64,000 bases of DNA from assembly GCF_000281045.1 (NCBI RefSeq), contig NW_008246116.1, positions 288,255 to 352,254 on the forward strand, written 5' to 3'. Numbering within the stretch: position 1 is the stretch's first letter; each line of letters begins with the position of its first letter. Origin of the DNA: Saprolegnia diclina VS20 (lineage: Eukaryota; Oomycota; Saprolegniomycetes; Saprolegniales; Saprolegniaceae). Positions 56,105-64,000 of this stretch are shown one piece after another. The translations under genes were made by a program, and so were the position numbers. Below the pieces are notes generated by a model, which saw nothing but the letters and a program-made list of their open reading frames with translations, had not been told where the DNA came from and did not search any database.

Positions 56105-56967
56105 CACTCGTCGACTTCAACAAAATAGGAAAATGAACCGTCGTCGATTCACCAAAGCCAAGGAAATAATGGAACCTTTGCGACGCTGGACCGAAACGAG
56201 GCGACAACGGCAACCAGATGGTATGTCATGGGCTTCAATACATTTGTCTGCACCACTCGGCCTTTTGTTGGTTTGGACTCTTGTTTACCCTTCAACGCCC
56301 AGTGCAACTGCGCAGTCGACATGCCCAGATGCGATTGCTACTCGTGCAGCAGCAAGCGCAGATCCATACAAGGCTCACTGGATGCCACACGCGAAATCGG
56401 GACCTGCACTCTTGACGATTCCGCCGGCGCGCCTCTCTATCTGGGTTCAGAGAAGAGAGCGTCAGTTCAACGACCTGGGGTCGTGATGGCGCATTTTGAA
56501 GCACCCGTCAAGTTGTCCAGAGGTCGAGCTATACAATGTATACTAGTGGTAGTAGTAGGGACAGCGATGCTTTTGTACCGACGAAGGTGCCTGCGCTGTC
56601 ACGAGTAAAGACGTCAGCAGTGTCACTTTGACGCCAACGAAAAGGCTCAATCAAGGACGGCTTTATCTCAAGCATCATGCTCTGGTCCTACAGGCAGCAT
56701 CGGTTCTCACAACCACTCAGACGACCTGAACTCATACGACCTGAAGCCTGTCGGCCGGCCTCGAGTCTGGCCCGCAAGCCATGTCGATGCCACCGCCTCG
56801 CAGCTGTCACCAGCCCGAACACCGATGGGGCACGACGAACGAGGCCGCTGCCACGTGTGCTTACCACCGACATACTTGTCGCTAGCCACAGCCTGCAACA
56901 GCGACGCTCTGCCCACTTGTAGTGTCTTGGACGCAATGCAACACACAAAATATACATTCAATCCGCG
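56105..56967. other. Intergenic with a doubtful small ORF
   Basis: On the plus strand 56228-56608 is open for 126 codons, Cys rich near the start and with a hydrophobic segment (CILVVVVGTAMLLY) near the C-terminus. Codon bias is mixed and no family is recognised, so I do not call it a gene. Otherwise the spacer holds the ferroportin promoter and the 3' flank of the first RING gene. Confidence 0.4.
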
Positions 56968-57699
56968 TTAGGGGCGATAGTAGAACGTGTGGCCGTTCGG
57001 GCACATGTACTGTCCAGGTTGGCTGCCTGGCGGCATCTGGACGCGGGTCATGCACGACGGGCACTGGCGCATGACGATGCCGCCCGACGGTGCGCGCAAC
57101 GGCGGCGGCGCCGCGGCCGACGACGGCATTCGCAGCGTAAAGAGGTGGCCGTTCGGGCACTGCAGTGTCCCCCGCGCAGTCGAGCTCACAAGGCACCGGA
57201 TGCGGCACGCCGGGCACTCGACGATGACGTTGCTCGAGCCCGCGCCCTGGGCTTGCTGGCGTGCGCGCTCGGCGGCCGTCGGTGTGTGCGCGAGCGAGTG
57301 GCCGCAGCCCTCGCAGGCTTGGCCGCCTGTGCCGCGCTTGCCGCAGTTGGTGCAGCACGGGTGCGCCTTGGCGAGGCCAGCCGTCGGCTCGGGCCACTGC
57401 GTCTGCACCTTGCGGCAGATGGGGCACTTGGTCGCATTCGCCTCGTCGTGGTTGACGTTCTCAAGGAGGCAGGTAAAGTGAAACTTGTGGCCGCACTCGC
57501 CCGTAAAGATGGACTGCCCGAGCGACTCGAACTCGTCGAGGCAGATGGGGCACTCCTCTTGGTCCATGAGCAGCGTCACCTTGTGGGTCGTCTCTTGGGG
57601 CGTCGCCGCGGCCTTGGCCTCGGTCGCCACCTTGACCAGGAACGGCGCGGCCTCGCGCAGATCAATGTCGCTGTGCGACCGGACGAGCCGTGCTGCCAT
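56968..57699 (-). CDS. RING-finger protein with zinc-ribbon-like C-terminus (paralog 1)
   Basis: Single exon of 243 aa starting MAARLVRSHSD. The RING domain has ECPICLDEF, then CGHKFHFTCLLENVNHDEA, then KCPICRKVQ (C3H2C3-like ligand order). Downstream are further Cys pairs: CCTNCGKRG and CEGCGHSLA (zinc-ribbon-like), ECPACRIRC with CPNGHLF, and QCPSCMTRV with CPNGHTFYYRP. Two CPNGH-F units suggest a duplicated small zinc fold. Probable E3 ubiquitin ligase; partners unknown. A paralog with the same domain order lies 750 bp upstream on the same strand. ATG 57756 (MEHYKKGG) is an in-frame alternative start. Confidence 0.88.
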   Translation of the reverse strand: MAARLVRSHSDIDLREAAPFLVKVATEAKAAATPQETTHKVTLLMDQEECPICLDEFESLGQSIFTGECGHKFHFTCLLENVNHDEANATKCPICRKVQTQWPEPTAGLAKAHPCCTNCGKRGTGGQACEGCGHSLAHTPTAAERARQQAQGAGSSNVIVECPACRIRCLVSSTARGTLQCPNGHLFTLRMPSSAAAPPPLRAPSGGIVMRQCPSCMTRVQMPPGSQPGQYMCPNGHTFYYRP

Positions 57700-58448
57700 G
57701 GTCTCAAAACGGCAATCTCGGTGTCCCTTCTTGCCGCCTTTTTTATAATGCTCCACGCTACATACAAAACGTAAGCTATTTTTAATCGCTGGCTGCCGAG
57801 TCGTTTTCGCTTAGTCGATTTCCGACTAGGAATTACCCGACGCCGTTGGACACACCAAGTCTGGACAAGATGGACAAACGTACATATAATACCTACTAAT
57901 ACACGACAGTGGGCCAAAGACCTTCTTGCGCCGATCGGTGAGCTGGCCGAACTCTGCTATAAGATCTGCTATAAGATTGATGCTTGCCAGTCCGAGGGTA
58001 TCCGTTGCCGCCAAAAATCTGCGCCGAAGCACTTGTGGGGCGTCGCAGCATTACGTAGCAGGCACTCCTACCCAAGCGCAAGGTCGTCGCAGTGTGTGCA
58101 AGGCGCCCTCTACTGCTCGCTACGATTTCACTCTGCTCTCGCCACTTCTTGTGCTTTGCGTTCTATCCCACTACGCCAGATAGGACATATATGGTGTGGC
58201 CATGTGTCCTCGGCCTCGCTATCGCAGTGGTTTTACCGCGCCTTGCCAGCGCATACGCACGCACGTCGAAGTGTTCTTGGTCCAAGCAGCACATGGTTCG
58301 AACGAACGCAATCGTGCGATCTTGGCGGGGATCGAACCTCCGACCTCCAGCCGCCGCAACGTCGAACGCGAGACACCTATTCTATCTATATGTGCAGTGG
58401 TGTACTTACTAGGTATCGCTCGAGCAGCTCGCTCCACATGTATTAGCG
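57700..58448. other. Intergenic spacer between RING paralogs
   Basis: No gene. TCTGCTATAAGA is tandemly duplicated at about 57953-57976. A GATCGAACCTC string near 58331 looks like a tRNA B-box in reverse but no cloverleaf can be folded around it. Confidence 0.5.
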
Positions 58449-59108
58449 CTACTCGCGGCCGCGTGGCTTGTAGTAAAAGGCGTGCTGGCGGGGACAAACG
58501 TACTGCCCCGCTGGACTACCAGGTGGAATCTTGACGTCGGTGCGGCACATGGTACAGTGCACGGTGGCGGCGGACGTGGCGCGACTCCTCGCTGAGCTAT
58601 TGTTGCTCGAGACAGGCGCCACAAGGGCAAAGACGTGTCCGTTCGGGCACTCTACGCGACCTCGTGCGCGCGTGCTCACTAGAAACTGAACGTGGCACAC
58701 ATAGCACTGCAGCGCGACGTCGTCCGGCTCGAATGGCTGGCTTCGCGCCCGCGCGCGGGGCGTGTCGGCGAGCGAGTACCCGCAGCTGTGGCACCACGGA
58801 TCACCGACGCTACGGGTGCCGCAGTGTGTGCAGAACGGGTGGGCATTCGCGCGCCCGCGGGTCGGTGTCGGCCACTGCACTTGCACTTTGCGGCAGATGG
58901 GGCACTTGGTCGCGTTCGCTTGGTCGTGGTTGATGTTTTCGAGGAGGCAGCCAAAGTGAAAGGCATGGCCGCACTCGGCGGTGAAGACCGACTGTGCCGC
59001 GAGGTCGTCGAGGCAAATGGGACAAGTTGTCTTCGTCTCTGTCGACCTGCGGGTGCCGCGGCAGTCGGGTGCCACAGAGAGATGGCTCTGCGTTCGCGCG
59101 CGCCGCAT
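58449..59108 (-). CDS. RING-finger protein with zinc-ribbon-like C-terminus (paralog 2)
   Basis: Single exon of 219 aa starting MRRARTQSHLSV. The RING domain has TCPICLDDL, CGHAFHFGCLLENINHDQA and KCPICRKVQVQWPTP, nearly the same as paralog 1. Then FCTHCGTRS/CHSCGYSLADTP, QCYVCHVQF with CPNGHVF, and HCTMCRTDV with a final CPRQHAFYYKP. In the last unit the CPNGH of paralog 1 has become CPRQH. The frame stays open far upstream, but that stretch overlaps the plus-strand UBAC2-like gene and lacks homology, so the start at 59108 is used. Two ATCCGGA-type elements sit 70-90 bp upstream. Confidence 0.86.
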   Translation of the reverse strand: MRRARTQSHLSVAPDCRGTRRSTETKTTCPICLDDLAAQSVFTAECGHAFHFGCLLENINHDQANATKCPICRKVQVQWPTPTRGRANAHPFCTHCGTRSVGDPWCHSCGYSLADTPRARARSQPFEPDDVALQCYVCHVQFLVSTRARGRVECPNGHVFALVAPVSSNNSSARSRATSAATVHCTMCRTDVKIPPGSPAGQYVCPRQHAFYYKPRGRE

Positions 59109-59335
59109 GAGAGCAATTGTCAACTGCGACCTTGCAGCATATCTTGTGTGCACCCAGTTGCAATTTTTGCCGTCGGAATTCCGGATTCTTATCCGGACAT
59201 TAGTAGTTAGTCGAAACCCACATAGTCGGCATTCGACTAAAGTCGACGTGGCCGCGACTTGTGGCTTGTTGTCGAGATTGCGAAGATCATCCAAGCATGC
59301 ATCCCGACCTTGGCGGCCTCTGTACGACGACGACG
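59109..59335. promoter_or_regulatory. Short bidirectional promoter with ATCCGGA elements
   Basis: 227 bp between the starts of RING paralog 2 (minus) and the UBAC2-like gene (plus). TTCCGGATT at 59179-59187 and TTATCCGGAC at 59189-59198 are adjacent copies of an element also found before Myb, REV1 and the PA/CBS pair. Confidence 0.5.
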
Positions 59336-60690
59336 ATGAAGATGACGCATGGAGACGGTGGCTCATGCGCTCCTGCTGTAGACAAGACGCCCGTGACCTA
59401 TGCGTACCTCTGCGGTACGGGCCTCGCGTCCGGGGCCGCGCTCTTCCTCGACCGCGCCCATGACCTGCCGCTTGGTGCGTCGCCGACCCTGTCGACCAGC
59501 GAGGGCTTAGGACTGCTGCGTAGATCTCACGATGGTGACCCGCTACGGCCAGTACTGGCGGCTCCTCACGTGCCACTTTGGCTTTCAGAGGTGCGCGTCC
59601 TTCCTTCGGTCCTGCATGTGCCCATGCCATGTAGTGGCATGTCGGTGGCTTTTGGCATCTACCTCATCTTCCACTGCCGCCTCATCGAGCGCCAGGTAGC
59701 CATGTTGATCCCTCCGTGCTCACGACGATAATCCGTTGTCCTAGTTTGGCTCCAAGAAGTTTGGCAGCTTCGTCGTCCTCGTGCTCGTCCTCTCGACGCT
59801 GCTGCAAGCCGCATGCTTGAAGGCCAAGGTGCTCCCATCGATCGCGAGCGGACCGTACGCGCTCATTGGCGCGCTCATGGTCGTCTTCTACGGTACGTCA
59901 TGTTTGCGTCTACCTACGCCATATCCTACTCCTCGTTTCGACTAGGCAATGTGCCCAAGCTGCAGCCCGAGCTCTTCAGTGCAATGGGCCTCCACCTCTC
60001 GGAGAAGGCGTCGACGTACTTTATGATGATCTTGGTACTGTCCTTGCATGATTGCTCTTGTCCTCTTGTCCTCAAGCGGTCCTAGGTGTGCTTGCGCGGT
60101 CTCGACTCGGCGCTGCCATTTGGCACCGGCGTCCTCGTCGGCGCCGTGTACCAGACGACGCCGCTCTCCAAGTTTCGCCTCCCGGGCTTCCTCGTATGGT
60201 TTTTCGAGGTACAACGTGCTTGCGCAGCTCTCTCTGAGGCGCGCGGTAGCTCTTTGCCTCGGTGTTTGCTGTCGTACCCATGAGTGTGGCCGCGCAGCAG
60301 CGCCAGCGCCAGCTCCAAGAAGCGCAGCGCCGCCACGCCCCCGCGGTACATTCCTTTCTGTTGGTGGTCCGCGACTAACTTGAATGATTAGCCAAACGGA
60401 CAAGGGTTCCGGGACCAGCTCTTGCCAGGCATGGGCGGTGGCATGCCCATGCCGGTGGCGGTACACGCTTCGATTCTCGGCATTGCCGTCTTTATTCTGA
60501 CATATGCTAGGCGCCTCCATCCGACGCGGCCATCGAGACGCTCACAGTAATTGCAATTTTCAATGTTTCAAGTCGAATTCACGCGTCTACTTAGTCGCTC
60601 GGGTTTGAACGGGACCAAGCGATTGCGGCGCTGCGTGCGGCCGACAACAACGTGGAAGCCGCGGCCAACCGCCTGCTCAACGGCATGTAA
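59336..60690 (+). CDS. UBAC2-like rhomboid pseudoprotease with C-terminal UBA domain
   Basis: Ten exons give 307 aa: 59336-59474, 59524-59590, 59635-59695, 59745-59892, 59946-60034, 60086-60208, 60250-60345, 60392-60460, 60511-60546 and 60595-60690. The rhomboid/derlin-like membrane core has RYGQYWRLLTCHFGFQ, GMSVAFGIYLIFHCRLIERQ, SFVVLVLVLSTLLQ, GPYALIGALMVVFYG and LPFGTGVLVGAVYQT. No GxSG serine or HxxxN histidine motif is seen, so it should be a pseudoprotease. A Gln/Arg-rich linker precedes a UBA domain (SLGFERDQAIAALRAADNNV, ending in AANRLL). Domain order and size match UBAC2, an ER protein that tethers UBXD8 and acts in ER-associated degradation. The start is uncertain (ATG 59297 is an alternative). 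Confidence 0.88.
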
Positions 60691-60748
60691 CCCACACCCA
60701 ACAAGCTGTCTTTCATTCAAAAGACATTTTTCCATCGTCGTCCGTGGA

Positions 60749-61330
60749 CTACAAGCTCGCGTCCTTGCTCAGAAAGTCCTCGACAGCGTGTTCGATCCAA
60801 ACGGATTCGGTCGCGGCCTCCAGCTCGGTCTTCTGACGCAGCTGCAGCGCCATGCGTTCGTCCATTTGCTGCTTTTGGAGAGCTTCTACTTCTTGGCTCT
60901 GCAGCAGCTGCCGCGCGCCATTCGCCGGCGCGCCATTGCCACTTCGCTCGTGCTTGTGCTTCTCAGCGAGCGCAGTCTTCTCGAACGCTTCCTTCTCGGC
61001 AAGAGCCACGATCGCAAAGGCTTGCTTCTCCTGCAGCGCGGTGAGCTCGTGCGCGTGCTGCTGCGCGAGGGCCTTGGTGCGAAACTCCCACACCTTGGCC
61101 ATCGCCGCGGCTTCAAACGCGTGGCGGGTCGTGGTGCTCGGTGACAGCGGCGTCAACGACACTTCGATAACTTCTTCGTGGAGGGTGTGCTTTTGGTGGA
61201 TGGCAGCCCACTCGCCTTCTTGCTTGAGCTGCAGCGCAGTGCACTCGGACGCGTGCTTGACATGCAGCGGCTGGAGCGAGTAGTGCTCCCGCAGCGCATC
61301 CCAGTTCATCTCGGCTTCGTTCTTGACCAT
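60749..61330 (-). CDS. Coiled-coil protein, unknown function
   Basis: Single exon of 193 aa starting MVKNEAEMNWDALREHYSLQ. The sequence is Ala/Glu/Lys/Gln rich with long heptads: ALAQQHAHELTALQEKQAF and VALAEKEAFEKTALAEKHKH. Similar 12- to 14-residue segments (ALxEKxAF) recur, suggesting internal duplication. It has no TM or signal. The stop is 58 bp from the stop of the convergent UBAC2-like gene. No family recognised. Confidence 0.7.
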   Translation of the reverse strand: MVKNEAEMNWDALREHYSLQPLHVKHASECTALQLKQEGEWAAIHQKHTLHEEVIEVSLTPLSPSTTTRHAFEAAAMAKVWEFRTKALAQQHAHELTALQEKQAFAIVALAEKEAFEKTALAEKHKHERSGNGAPANGARQLLQSQEVEALQKQQMDERMALQLRQKTELEAATESVWIEHAVEDFLSKDASL

Positions 61331-61855
61331 GGTGCTGTTGTTCGTGCAAGACACAAGTGACCGTTGCCACCGCGTACGCACAGAAAGGACGTCCCTTCCC
61401 ACATCGTATTAATTCACAGAGGGTCGTTGGTTCAACGGGTGCTACGCCGGGTCGGTGGCGAGTAGCGATGGGCTACGGCACCCCTCGTAGGCTGCATGGA
61501 AGAGGGCCGAGCTCGCCGGGCCTCGAACCTCTGGTTGTATCCAGTCGGTCGAACCAAAAGATTTTTGTCGAAGCCAACGCCGGCTAACCGCCCATGATAC
61601 TAGAGCCAATGCCGTGGCTGTATCAGACACCCAAACGGCTCGGTTCGGCTCGGCTTGCCTTGAAGCCGAGCCGCGAAAGCGGTGCTCAACCGACCAAGCC
61701 GTCACCTCCACGGCTCGAGCCAAACCGTAAAGCGTCTCTGTCGCGAAGGGTCGGGCTTAGTAGACGCATGTGACGCTGCTGCGTCAACCGAGTGCGATTA
61801 ACACGACCGACTAAATACGAGCTTTGCGATTATCGGCGCGGTTCGATGCTACTAG
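61331..61855. other. Intergenic spacer
   Basis: No gene. A CCTCGAACCTC string at about 61532 resembles a reversed tRNA B-box but no cloverleaf is formed. Confidence 0.5.
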
Positions 61856-62765
61856 CTATGTGCGCTGCAGCCAGTGCACGACGGCGATCCCGACCAGCCT
61901 ATCTCAAAGGGACGTTGGAGTTGACAGAGGAGACGCGCATTAACGTACGCAAGGACGAGGTAGAGCGCCATGGTCTCGAGGCTTTCTTGGTACTGGATCG
62001 CCGGGGCGGTGGCGAGAGGCAAGACTAGACCAAGACGGAGTGATGCAACCTAGTGTCCAGATGACGCGGAGAGGTACTTTCGCCGATATGGTTGAGAGCG
62101 ACGCGGACGACGCCGCCGTACTCGCGCATGAGCTGCAGCGTGCTCAAGAGGCGGTCACCTGTCTCGTACGATACAAAGACACTTGGCACAAAGACGCTGG
62201 ACGAGTTGCCATTGTCAGGCACCATGCGAATGGCCCACGACCTGTCGTAAGGAATGGGGCGATGCTAGGCGGGATGATGGACTACTCGTTGCGCGGGCGT
62301 GGGTAGTTGTCCATAACGATCACAGCTTTGGCGTGAGCGCGCTGCGCTTGCAGTATCTTGAACGCAAAGTTGCAGCCGCCTCGCTGCACCAAGGCGACTT
62401 TACCCGTGAGGTCCTGCCGCAGCGGCCGGCAGCCGTCGAGTGGCCGCGCTAGACATGCACGCACGTGTAGCTTCATGCAGGTGTAGCACGGCGTTCGTAC
62501 CTGCCACGAGCTCGAGGCCGCTGTACTCGTCTGCGTTGCCCACGCGTCGACCAAACCGGGCATGGCTACCAAGGTGGCATGAGCGACGCGGATGATACGA
62601 GGCCGAATGTACATGTGGCGCAGCGTCGCACAGCATGGCCTACACGCATGCAGCATGAGCGTCTGCCTACGCGCATGGCCGAGCGTACTCTTGGACGACA
62701 AGCGCCGACGTCAGCGTCAGGAGGACCGCGACGACGGCGACGAGCATCGATCGCATCGCTTGCAT
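61856..62765 (-). CDS. PA-domain type I membrane protein
   Basis: Seven exons, some very short, give 204 aa: 62689-62765, 62613-62639 (27 nt), 62501-62565, 62286-62448, 62078-62241, 61949-62024 and 61856-61898. The signal peptide is MRSMLVAVVAVLLTLTSALV. The protease-associated (PA) domain has RPLDGCRPLRQDLTGKVALV, QRGGCNFAFK, AKAVIVMDN and SSSVFVPSVFVSYETGDRLL. A final TM segment is ALYLVLALVGIAVVHWLQ. The small size recalls PA-TM proteins or vacuolar sorting receptor lumenal domains, without a RING tail. Role: probably a lumenal protein-binding or sorting membrane protein. In-frame ATGs at 62765 and 62756 are both possible starts. It is divergent from the CBS gene over 216 bp. Confidence 0.85.
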
Positions 62766-62981
62766 CGCTTGCCTGTCGGTCGCCTCGTGGCGTCTATCGC
62801 AATTGTCCGGATACACATGCTTCCGGATAATCGATGTGGGATATCGGTGGGCGAACGTGTGAAATAGCACGGGAGTGAAAAACCCTTTCCCACGGCAGCC
62901 GCTGCGGCGCGTATCCGGAACCATCCGGATTTTGCGGACGGCGACCACAATCCCATTTTCGCGACCAAGACGACAACGAAG
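62766..62981. promoter_or_regulatory. Short bidirectional promoter with four ATCCGGA elements
   Basis: 216 bp between PA gene (minus) and CBS gene (plus). TGTCCGGATA 62804-62813, TTCCGGATAA 62821-62830, TATCCGGAA 62912-62920 and CATCCGGAT 62922-62930 lie close to one start or the other (39-71 bp). Confidence 0.55.
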
Positions 62982-64000
62982 ATGCTGCATGCGACGATGC
63001 TCCTCCGCCGCCATGGCCTGCGCGCCCGGCGCTTCTGCAGCGCGGCGCCGACACCGACACCGACGACGCTCACGATCGGCGACGTCCTCGCCGAGCGCGA
63101 GAAGGTCTTTGCGAACCTCGACACGGCGTCGGCCGGCGAGATCCACCCGCACTTTGACCGGTGGCAGTCGATCCAGCACGACGTAGGCACGACGCCGCAT
63201 CGACCTGCCTCAGCACCTGCGCACGTAGGCGCCTGTCCACAGCGCGGTGGATCTCATGGTCCAGCGCAACATTGGCTCGCTCATTGTGACGCAAGGTACC
63301 TTCGACGACGCATCTGTGCACACGCATGTTCATGATGGTATTAGAGGGTCATGGCATCGTGGGCATCGTCACGGAGCGCGATGTGATGAAGAAGATGGCG
63401 CCGCATGACGACGACGAAAAGTCGGCCTCGCACATTGTGCAGGACATCATGTCGAACCACATTCTATGCATTGACCCGTCGACGACCGTCATGGAGTACG
63501 TCTTCATGTCGCGCAAAGATGATGATTCTGATGATGAGGATGGTAGAGCCTTTGCGACGATGACCAAGGAAAACATTCGCCACCTCGCCGTCATCCACAC
63601 GGACATGAAGCAGACGGTCACGAAGGGCCTCGTCCCCATCGATGCGATGCGTAGCGTCCTCTCGATCAAGGTGCGTTTTGCCTCTTTGCGCTGTGCGAAT
63701 GCCACGTCATGCACCTCACGAACGTCGCGTAGGACATTCTCAAGGAATATGCCAACGACGCGGCCAAGAAGAAGGCGAGCCTCGTGCCCGAAGGCGCCGA
63801 GGTGGCGGTGCCGACGCCGCCGCCGACGACCGACGCCAAGCCCGTTGCGGACGCCACGCCTGTCGCGAGTACGTTGCCACGCCTCTCGCATCTCGCATCT
63901 CATGTGTTGCTTGTAGTCACCGCGGGCTCGCTCCTCCGCAAGAAGCATGAAAAGGTCAAGCTCATTCTCAACACGCGCATTGAGGACAGCGTGTCGGTCG
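62982..64000 (+). CDS. CBS-domain protein, probably mitochondrial (3' truncated by window)
   Basis: Exons 62982-63182, 63229-63295, 63345-63495, 63547-63670, 63733-63868 and 63917 onward. The last runs past position 64000, so the protein is incomplete (about 254 residues visible). The N-terminus MLHATMLLRRHGLRARRFCS is Arg/Leu rich without acids, as in a mitochondrial presequence. A CBS pair follows: SAVDLMVQRNIGSLIVTQ, GHGIVGIVTERDVMKKM, then HIVQDIMSNHILCIDPSTTV, ATMTKENIRHLAVI and KGLVPIDAMRSVL. Removal of the in-frame 51-nt intron at 63496-63546 joins VME to AFATMT, as expected. Role: adenosine-ligand-sensing regulatory module. Later sequence LRKKHEKVKLILNTRIEDSV may begin another CBS pair. 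Confidence 0.88.

Noticed and set aside
56228..56608. 126-codon frame with a hydrophobic C-terminal segment
   Set aside because: Mixed codon bias, no family motif and no conserved start context. Kept only as a note.
58325..58345. Reversed GGTTCGATCC string like a tRNA B-box
   Set aside because: The T stem does not pair beyond two base pairs and no acceptor or D arm can be formed. A similar string near 61532 fails in the same way.
58449..59630. 393-codon version of RING paralog 2
   Set aside because: The upstream part overlaps the UBAC2-like gene on the other strand and has no homology to paralog 1. The start at 59108 is sufficient.

Overview
This window looks like a compact eukaryotic nuclear chromosome segment, most likely from an oomycete, probably of the Saprolegniales type. 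Reasons for that reading are the very short introns (mostly 36-72 nt, very often with GTAC donors and TAG acceptors), strong G/C preference at third codon positions, two START-FYVE proteins, a diaminopimelate decarboxylase (lysine by the DAP route), a GP63-like protease fused to EGF-like modules, several membrane-anchored GH5 proteins, and a myosin with ankyrin and PH-like tail domains. All names rest on recognised motifs in my own conceptual splicing. No database search was run. About 26 gene models close exactly in frame.

Layout, left to right. 1.5-9.6 kb: START-FYVE (+), a small papain-like hydrolase candidate (+), a second START-FYVE (-), a ZnT zinc transporter (+) and two small membrane proteins (-). 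10.1-16.9 kb: V-ATPase subunit a (-), a HAD-like phosphatase (+), cap-binding protein NCBP2 (-) and a decayed coiled-coil pseudogene (-). 16.9-22.7 kb: a 26-exon leishmanolysin/EGF/transmembrane gene (-). 23.3-29.3 kb: a cyclic-nucleotide-binding protein (+), a thioredoxin-like protein (-), DAP decarboxylase (+) and an unknown helical protein (-). 29.7-41.3 kb: three paralogous type II membrane-anchored GH5 genes, with a divergent pair of ER proteins (one ending KKTK, one ending KDEL) between the first two. The third GH5 has lost its catalytic residues. 42.6-54.0 kb: a five-repeat Myb protein (+) whose coding end overlaps that of REV1 (-) by 80 nt, then a 25-exon myosin (+). 54.1-64 kb: ferroportin (-), two tandem RING paralogs (-), a UBAC2-like rhomboid/UBA protein (+), a coiled-coil protein (-), a PA-domain membrane protein (-) and a mitochondrial-type CBS protein (+) that runs off the right edge.

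The genes do not form one pathway. Recurrent themes are secretory and ER functions (PDI-like, KKXX protein, UBAC2-like, V-ATPase, PA protein), metal transport (ZnT, ferroportin), cell-surface or wall enzymes (GH5, GP63-like) and DNA damage tolerance (REV1). Many genes are arranged divergently over short promoters. Two promoter motifs recur: a CCAAT box at about 70-150 bp upstream of six genes, and an ATCCGGA palindrome-like element upstream of a different set (Myb, REV1, RING2/UBAC2-like, PA/CBS). No tRNA, rRNA, CRISPR array or intact transposon was recognised.
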